A stretch of 64,000 bases of DNA from Bolinopsis microptera (Eukaryota > Ctenophora > Tentaculata > Lobata > Bolinopsidae), in the NCBI RefSeq assembly GCF_026151205.1, contig NC_087081.1, positions 4,237,746 to 4,301,745 of the forward strand. Direction: 5' to 3'. Of this stretch, positions 58,158 through 64,000 are shown piece after piece; the first letter of the stretch is position 1; every line of letters begins with the position of its first letter. The notes beneath the pieces were generated by a model that searched no databases, was not told the origin of the DNA, and worked only from the letters and a program-made list of their open reading frames with translations. The translations under genes and the position numbers were made by a program.

Positions 58158-59251
58158 GGCAACTTGGTCGTTTAGCTCCGGACAGTCTATGCAACGTCTA
58201 TGCAACGTCCATGCAACAACAAAAGAACCGTCTATGCAACGTCTATGCAACGTCCCTGCACAATGAACACTCTATGCACACTCCCTGCACGGTCAGTCTA
58301 TGCAACGTCTATGCAACGTCTATGCAACGTCTATGCAACGTCCCTGCACAGTACCATATGAACACCGGCTACTAGCCGGCTACTAGCCGGCTAGTAGCCA
58401 CTTTTGTAATAACAGCTCCTCAACTTCACATTACCAACCGGCTACTAACCGGCACTTGAAAAGTGGTCACTAGCCGGCTACTAACCGGCTACTAGCCGGC
58501 TAGTGACCACAAAGTGGCTACTAACCGGCTACTAAGCGGTCACTAGCCGGCTATTAGCCGAGCTCTAAAGCAGACCTACTAGTAGCCGGTTCCAAACCGG
58601 CTACTAGCCGGCACTTAGAAAGCGGTCACTAGCCGGCTACTAACCGGCTACTAACCGGCTAGTAACCACCAAGTGGCTACTAACCGGCTACTAACCGGTC
58701 ACTAGCCGGCTCTTAAGCGGACCTACTAGCCGGCACTCGAAAAGCGGTCGCTAGCCACTTGGTGGTTACTAGCCGGTTAGTAGCCGGTTAGTAGCCGGCT
58801 AGTGACCGCTTTTCAAGTGCCGGCTAGTAGCCGGTTTAGAACCGGCTACTAATAGGTCTGCTTTAGAGCTCGGCTAATAGCCGGCTAGTGACCGCTTAGT
58901 AGCCGGTTAGTAGCCACTTTGTGGTCACTAGCCGGCTAGTAGCCGGTTAGTAGCCGGCTAGTGACCACTTTTCAAGTGCCGGTTAGTAGCCGGTTGTTAA
59001 TGTGAAGTTGAGGAGCTGTTATTACAAAAGTGGCTACTAGCCGGCTAGTAGCCGGCTAGTAGCCGGTGTTCATATGGTACTGTGCAGGGACGTTGCATAG
59101 ACGTTGCATAGACGTTGCATAGACTGACCGTGCAGGGAGTGTGCATAGAGTGTTCATTGTGCAGGGACGTTGCATAGACGTTGCATAGACGGTTCTTTTG
59201 TTGTTGCACGGACGTTGCATAGACTGTCCGGAGCTAAACGGCCAACTTCCC
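58158..59251. mobile_element. 1,094-bp foldback (palindromic) element with 8-bp TSD
   Basis: Flanked by CAGAAATC at 58150-58157 and 59252-59259. The LINE-C copy at about 24476 has a single CAGAAATC, an empty site. Almost the whole insert is one inverted repeat: left arm to about 58679, right arm from about 58752, a ~70-nt centre. The ends carry CGTTTAGCTCCGGACAGTCT followed by tandem ATGCAACGTCT units; inside are dozens of AGCCGGCTACTA / TAGTAGCCGGCT units, themselves self-complementary. No coding potential. It interrupts the zinc-knuckle region of LINE-C. An 8-bp TSD suggests mobilisation in trans by a cut-and-paste transposase; family unknown. Confidence 0.85.
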
Positions 59252-59352
59252 CAGAAATCATTACGAGACAATAGACCACATACTGAATGGGCGGGTGACC
59301 AAAACTTTCACAGACAGAATATAAGTGTCGGCATGACAAAGTAGCTGCCGCA

Positions 59353-59766
59353 TTGCACTGGAGTCTGTGCAAGGAATACGGCTTCCCACGCAGTAAAAGG
59401 TGGTACGAACACCGGGCAGAGAAGGTGCTGGAGAACGAAAAAGTCAAGATATTGTGGGACTTCCATGTCCAGTCAGACCACGTTATCGAACACTGCAGAC
59501 CGGATCTCCTCCTGGTAGACAAGGTAACCAACGCAGCAACCATCATTGACGTTGCAGTCCCAGGAGATACCCGGATCCTGGATAGAGAACAAGAAAAGAT
59601 ATTGAAATATCAAGACCTAAAAAGAGAAATTAAGAAGAACTGGAATTTACGAAAGGTCACAATCGTCCCTGTGGTGATAGGCGCATTAGGAACTATCACC
59701 ATTAACTTTCGTAAACACCTCGACGCAGTCCACTGCAATCTGAGCATCTCTAATCTCCAGAAGTAA
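59353..59766 (+). pseudogene. LINE-C restriction-like endonuclease domain
   Basis: Open to 59766. HWSLCKEYGFPRSKRWYEH and VKILWDFHVQSDHVIEHCRP lead into the nuclease core: RPDLLLVD, then ATIIDVAVPGD, then ILKYQDLKREIKKNW. RPD...D/E..D(V)xxP...KYQDL is the PD-(D/E)XK arrangement at the C-terminus of R2-group proteins. The zinc knuckle that should precede it is split by the foldback; the DHILNG remnant is readable at about 59275-59292. It keeps all visible core residues but is cut off from the RT frame. Confidence 0.75.
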
Positions 59767-60650
59767 ATACAGCTTTGCTTGGATCAGCCAGAATTCTCAG
59801 GATGGTCTTAGACATATAATATAATTGAGAGTATAATACACTGTAGATACTCTATATTTAGTTTATTCTTCACTGGATACTGTAATAAACACCTTTTACC
59901 TGGTCCTCTTATATCTCTTCCCTTGCTATGCAAGCCCTGTCTCTTGTTTATACAATTTTTAACTCGTATATTGGGTAGACTGTGTATTTGTTATGTATTT
60001 TATATTATACAGTTTTGTTACAAGTTATTATTGTTATTTGCTGGACTAAGGGGTATAAAATATACATGTGTTGGAGTTTTTCTCTTATTTTTCTTCTCTT
60101 GCTCTGCATGCCCTGATTCTTGTATAAACATGATGTTTGTTATATTGTATATTCTTGTATTGATTGTGGTATTTTGTGGGTCAGATTCAGCAATACCCAA
60201 TGGGTACTTGCTGTAAATGCTGAATCACTGTTTTATACACTCTGTAGCCAGTTCCTGTGTTCCGTCCCTTGCCCTGCAAGCCCTGTTTCTTGATTATACA
60301 GCATTTATTTATCGTGTATTACATTGTAGTATGTAATAAACATTTGTAGTAGTGTAGGATTGTTTGAATTTCTTTTTGCTAGGTTTTATAATATTTCATT
60401 GTATAATTTGTGATTGTTTCTCACGGTTTTCTTCCCTTGCGTAGGAAGCCCTGTCTCTTGTAAAAACAACCTCGAAAGATTTGTAGATACACATAGTCTC
60501 TACACCTTTACCCTCTGGTCCCTAGGGTCAGCTGATCCCGGGCCAGAGGATGAGAGGAAAACTACCGACTGCCAAGGTTTGACGCCTAGGCAGTCGAGAC
60601 CTCTTATTGAGACCCTTTATAATAATTGTATGGTTTGACGGACTAGTCTC
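59767..60650 (+). repeat. LINE-C 3' UTR with four ~170-bp repeats
   Basis: The motif CTTCCCTTGCTATGCAAGCC plus CTGTCTCTTG appears in variant form at about 59917, 60092, 60263 and 60430, each within a diverged unit that also holds TTATACA and an AT-rich stretch. The first block copy has the same four (about 25173-25745). Confidence 0.6.
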
Positions 60651-61368
60651 CAATCAATTAATCGCTCAATCTAGCAGTTCCCACTTAGAAGACAAATTGA
60701 ATAAATGTATTCAATATTATAACTCTATATAACGTCTTTACAATATAAAATACAGATAACACATTGTGCGTATAACTATATAGTATATAAGCTACTAGTA
60801 CTACTAGTAATTTGTCTCATCAACACCAGCTTAACCTTATTTAAAAAAATTAAAAACACCAGCTTGACTAGCCCCGCCTGATTCAGGAAACTGATCAGCT
60901 TGAGACGTAAGAGAACTTGTAATTTTGTAAGTTAGTTGTCGTGTTAACAAGAACGATCGTGTAAGGCAACGTAATAAACTACGCTGTTGAATAGTCCAAT
61001 CTGAGCCCTAAGTCAACTTAAAGGCTGCAAATTTGGCGAAGAGTTAATTGCAGTGCTTTTTGCCTCAACATTTTCCAAACATAAAAATATTTTGGGTAGG
61101 TACGGAATCAGGGACAAAAGTCCCTGTACGGAATCGCAATATTTACAAAATATAACCGCACTTACCTCTGTGCAGTTACTCAGTTAGTAACCATGGTAAC
61201 CAGCTCAGTAACCTGTGCGGTATAAACCCGCCTTTGCGTGTGTAAGCCATATACATTACTATACTGTATAGTAATGTATACGGCGTACACACGCAAAGGA
61301 TCATCGTATACAAGTACACTATGGCGGATGAACTGAATTTGACCCGATCCCACTGGGATCCGATTTTT
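60651..61368. repeat. Right flank of the duplicated block, with a 69-bp palindrome
   Basis: Parallel to 25901-26665. 61231-61299 is an inverted repeat with 33-nt arms (CCTTTGCGTGTGTAAGCCAT then ATACATTACTATA, and its inverse with two mismatches). Confidence 0.65.
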
Positions 61369-61715
61369 TCCATCCACTATTTTGTAAAAATATAAAGTGG
61401 AAGGTTACGAATGGAGGTTTTTGCAGAAAAACGTGGATTTTGGAGATTGCAGTAGGTGGGTCAAATGTATGTCGTGTTCCTTGCTTACTTCCGTTCGTTA
61501 CTATGCAACGAAAAAGCCGCGCGCGCGCGCAGAATTTAACCACAGATGCATTGTGCTTCCTACAGACGATGGGTCTACTTGAACTCGCGTGACGTCACGT
61601 TACTAGACTGTTGATAAATGATCGCGCGACGAAATTAAGTCTTTCCGTAAATTACACGCCACGTTACGTATCCATTCTGTTCAATTTAACTTAACAAACC
61701 TTTCATCTTTATTTA
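61369..61715. other. Upstream region of the 2A-SGNH gene
   Basis: Single-copy in this window. It contains a (CG)n-like run at about 61519-61530 and GTGACGTCACGT at about 61589. No TATA box or start site can be fixed from sequence. Confidence 0.3.
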
Positions 61716-64000
61716 ATGAAGTACAAGCTGTTAATCATTTTGTTTTTGATGGGATGTTCCACCGACTTGGCACCGGATAATTTGATTAAATATGACATAT
61801 GTTTTGACGAGGTAAAAGTTGCTGTGACAGGGTTTTTGTTAGACTGTTTTGATATTTTTAGTATGGTATTATGTTACTATGGAAACCAAGTATTATTGCC
61901 TACAATAAATTTGATCTCGAGGAGTTTGGTTAATGTGCAATATTACTTTTGTCATAATGTACATATCTGGTTATTATTCAATCGACTGACGTTTGTTTAC
62001 AAGCACTCTGATTACGGTGTCAGCTCATTCTACACCTTCACGAGAACATTCTTCGTGCGGGGAGCTTTAGCGGCTAGTTCTGTCCTGGTTGTGCTGATGT
62101 TTGCGTCGTCGATGAACACTGGAGTTCTCGTTGGTTATGGTGAGTTCGTTTACGGTTGAAATTGCACATCTGCTACCTGACGTTTCGTTTCCTTGAGCTT
62201 TTCTGTGCTCGATTAGATTGGTTGTTGAAGATATCATTGTATAATAAATAGCAATCCTATTTATAGGTCGTCTGCTCTCTACACCCAGTCTGTGGACGGT
62301 TCTAATGAACCCTCAACAGCTTTTCGTGGTCGCCCTTCAACCACAGAACACCTTGGTTTTGGCTTCAGGAGCTGTGTTGAGTGTTGAATTTTATTTGGAG
62401 TTTATTTTTCAAAGTTGTTGCAACCTTAACATCATGTCAACATTAAATTTGATTTATAATCTGGTTTTGGCTCAATTAATTTACTTGACATCAACAGTTG
62501 AAGCTGCTAGTGCTCAGTTGCAGTACCTCGAGGTTGCTGGCCTATTGCCATCTAGTCCTGCCATCCTGGTTCTTCAACTGGTCGTAAACGCTATAGCTGG
62601 TGATTCGTCTCCTTCTGCTGTTTGGTCCAGGATGTGCCTAATACTATCAGGCGATGTGGAAACTAACCCGGGACCCGTACAGTTTAAGTGCAACACCGCC
62701 AGCTTCTCTCCTGAGGAGTTCGTCTATACGGATAAGAACGTGAGTATTTAAATGTTATGATTTTACTAAAATATGTACACATTTTCTAGATTGTTGTACA
62801 GTAAACCCCAACAGATGTACAAGCATTACAAGTACAACTTACACTTCATTTATGTTTGTGGGAGCTTTACATTACACGATGATTGAGAAATATTTTCTTT
62901 TCAGGTTGTGGTTATAGGAGATTCGATGGTTAAATACATTAATTCCGAATGTCCCGAAGAACCTACACGTTTATATCCGCAATCATACCGTGGACTACAT
63001 GTTTTCTCTTGCCGTGGTATGGACACTGAGCACGTGGCAGACGAGGTTACCAACATCAATCCTCGGAAACTGCCGCAGATAGATGCTGTCTACGTCATGG
63101 TGGGAACTAACAATATAAAAGGTAGGTGTTCGTGTGATAGTGTTACGTTTGCAGAAATGTTTACTGGCCTCATGAATTGTGTGCATCTTAAGTTTCCTAA
63201 GGCTATTGTTTTTGTGAATATTGTTTTGCCTCGTTTTGATTATCCTAAGTGTGAAAGATCACATTTTCTTTCTAAAATTAATGCTTTTAACGCTGAATTG
63301 GTTTCTTTACGTAATAAATTTAATTTTGTATTAGTTTCTAACCCTTTTCACATTACTCCTAATGATGCTTTCAATTACATCCAGCGTACGGATAATTTAC
63401 ATTTCAGCTACACAGGTAACATTTTGTTTAAAAAGATTGTTAAGGCTAACATTCACTGCTATTTTTTTGGTTTTGCTAGTATCCCCACTCATCTCCGTTA
63501 TCTAGTAGACAGTTCACTGATCCCTGCATCCCCTTTACCCTCACAATTTCCTGATCGGTCTGATAGCTTGTGGGACTTAACTCCGGGTTATTCTCCATCT
63601 ACTACTTCTCCTGCCTCTGCACCTCCTGCACCTGTTCCATCTGCTGCTCCTCCTGCACCTGTTCCATCTGCTGCTCCTCCTGCACCTGTTCCATCTGCTT
63701 CTACTCCTCCTGCACCTGTTCCATCTGCTGCTCCTCCTGCACCTTTTCCATCTGCTTCTACTCCTCCTGCTACTGCTCCTTCTGCACCTCCACCATCTCC
63801 TGCACCTGTTCCATCGGCTGCTCCTCCTGCACCTGTTCCATCTGCTGCTCCTCCTGCACCTGTTCCATCTGCTTCTACTCCTCCTGCTACTGCTCCTTCT
63901 GCACCTCCACCATCTCCTGCACCTGTTCCATCTGCTGCTCCTCCTGCACCTGTTCCATCTGCTTCTACTCCTCCTGCACCTGTTCCATCTGCTTCTACTC
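61716..64000 (+). CDS. Three-exon 2A-SGNH hydrolase-Pro/Ala-repeat protein (3' partial)
   Basis: Exons 61716-62139, 62267-62739 and 62905 to the window end. Introns 62140-62266 (GTGAGT...TATAG) and 62740-62904 (GTGAGT...TTTTCAG) join in phase, and each removes an in-frame stop. Exon 1 starts with a signal-like MKYKLLIILFLMGCS and is hydrophobic throughout. Exon 2 is also hydrophobic and ends with the 2A motif GDVETNPGP. Exon 3 begins VVVIGDSMVKYIN (SGNH block I, nucleophile S), has VMVGTNNIKG (block III) and DNLHFSYTGN (block V H), then a Pro/Ala/Ser repeat. LINE ORF1 proteins of the CR1 group can carry such an esterase and 2A sequences, but two introns are odd for a retrotransposon. It may be an element ORF, a domesticated gene or a host gene. 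No RT lies within the window. Confidence 0.55.
62650..62676 (+). other. 2A ribosome-skipping motif
   Basis: Encodes GDVETNPGP, matching the consensus D-(V/I)-E-x-N-P-G-P exactly, preceded by the hydrophobic MCLILS typical of 2A upstream context. Translation would release the leader at the glycine (62671-62673) and restart at the proline (62674-62676), 22 codons before the exon 2/3 junction. Confidence 0.85.
63610..64000 (+). repeat. 27-bp coding minisatellite (Pro/Ala/Ser tail)
   Basis: Units of CCTGCACCTGTTCCATCTGC plus TGCTCCT encode PAPVPSAAP and variants (PAPVPSASTP, ATAPSAPPPS). Longer blocks of these units recur, for example around 63747-63830 and 63866-63960. The reading frame is kept throughout and no stop occurs before the window end. 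Confidence 0.85.

Larger units (their letters stand above)
55385..60650 (+). mobile_element. LINE-C: R2-like non-LTR retrotransposon, second copy
   Basis: One long protein is spread over several frames: N-terminal Myb-like domain, lysine-rich linker, RT with YMDD, a zinc-knuckle region and a restriction-like endonuclease, then a ~0.9-kb 3' UTR. This order defines the R2/NeSL-type group, which nicks DNA with a C-terminal PD-(D/E)XK nuclease and primes reverse transcription from the nick. Several single-base frameshifts and a 1.1-kb foldback insertion inactivate it. The 3' boundary (about 60640-60650) is estimated. Confidence 0.7.

Overview
This window looks like an intron-bearing animal genome made almost entirely of transposable elements, most likely a marine invertebrate and perhaps a cnidarian (an impression from the mix of element families, not proven). 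It is AT-rich. It carries several non-LTR retrotransposon clades, a MULE-type DNA transposase, many small inverted-repeat elements, a tRNA-derived SINE and long simple repeats. I see no bacterial operons, rRNA genes or CRISPR arrays. Most long reading frames are fragments of retrotransposon ORF2. Family labels LINE-A, B, C and X are mine.

1-16 kb: a LINE ORF2 C-terminus (2-688) with its (ATT)n tail, decayed antisense RT fragments, a poly-C-bounded MITE, a 56-bp tandem array and a nested pair of MITEs (X1 inside a long-TIR element). Next comes a rearranged LINE-A ORF2 (zinc finger, start of the endonuclease, RT) interrupted by X2 and ended by X3. X1 and X2 are about 0.6 kb with 7-bp target duplications. 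X3 is fused to the tail of a MULE transposase, followed by a LINE-A C-terminus.

16-26.7 kb and 48-61.4 kb: two copies of one composite block. Each holds the end of LINE-A, into whose 3' region were inserted a ~4 kb DNA element with ~1.1 kb terminal inverted repeats (TA duplication) and, on the minus strand, LINE-B (11-bp duplication). LINE-C follows, an R2-like element with a Myb-like domain, RT and restriction-like endonuclease. The left parts of the copies (14947-17698 and 46881-49660) are nearly identical. To the right, the first copy is full of 1-2 nt indels and the second is fairly clean. The second copy also gained an ORF1-only retroposon, a hAT-like MITE, a 133-bp tandem duplication and a 1.1-kb foldback palindrome with a clean 8-bp duplication. 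The first copy gained a 124-bp MITE.

26.9-46 kb: a badly decayed LINE of the LINE-B type, a minus-strand LINE-A that lacks LINE-B, several hairpin MITEs, a tRNA-Gly-derived SINE, minisatellites, a CT tract interrupted by 48 consecutive G, and about 3 kb with nothing recognisable before a MULE transposase pseudogene (46045-47122).

61.7-64 kb: the best candidate for an intact and unusual gene. Three exons joined by two in-phase GT-AG introns encode a hydrophobic leader, a 2A ribosome-skipping peptide (GDVETNPGP), an SGNH/GDSL hydrolase and a repetitive Pro/Ala/Ser tail that runs off the window.
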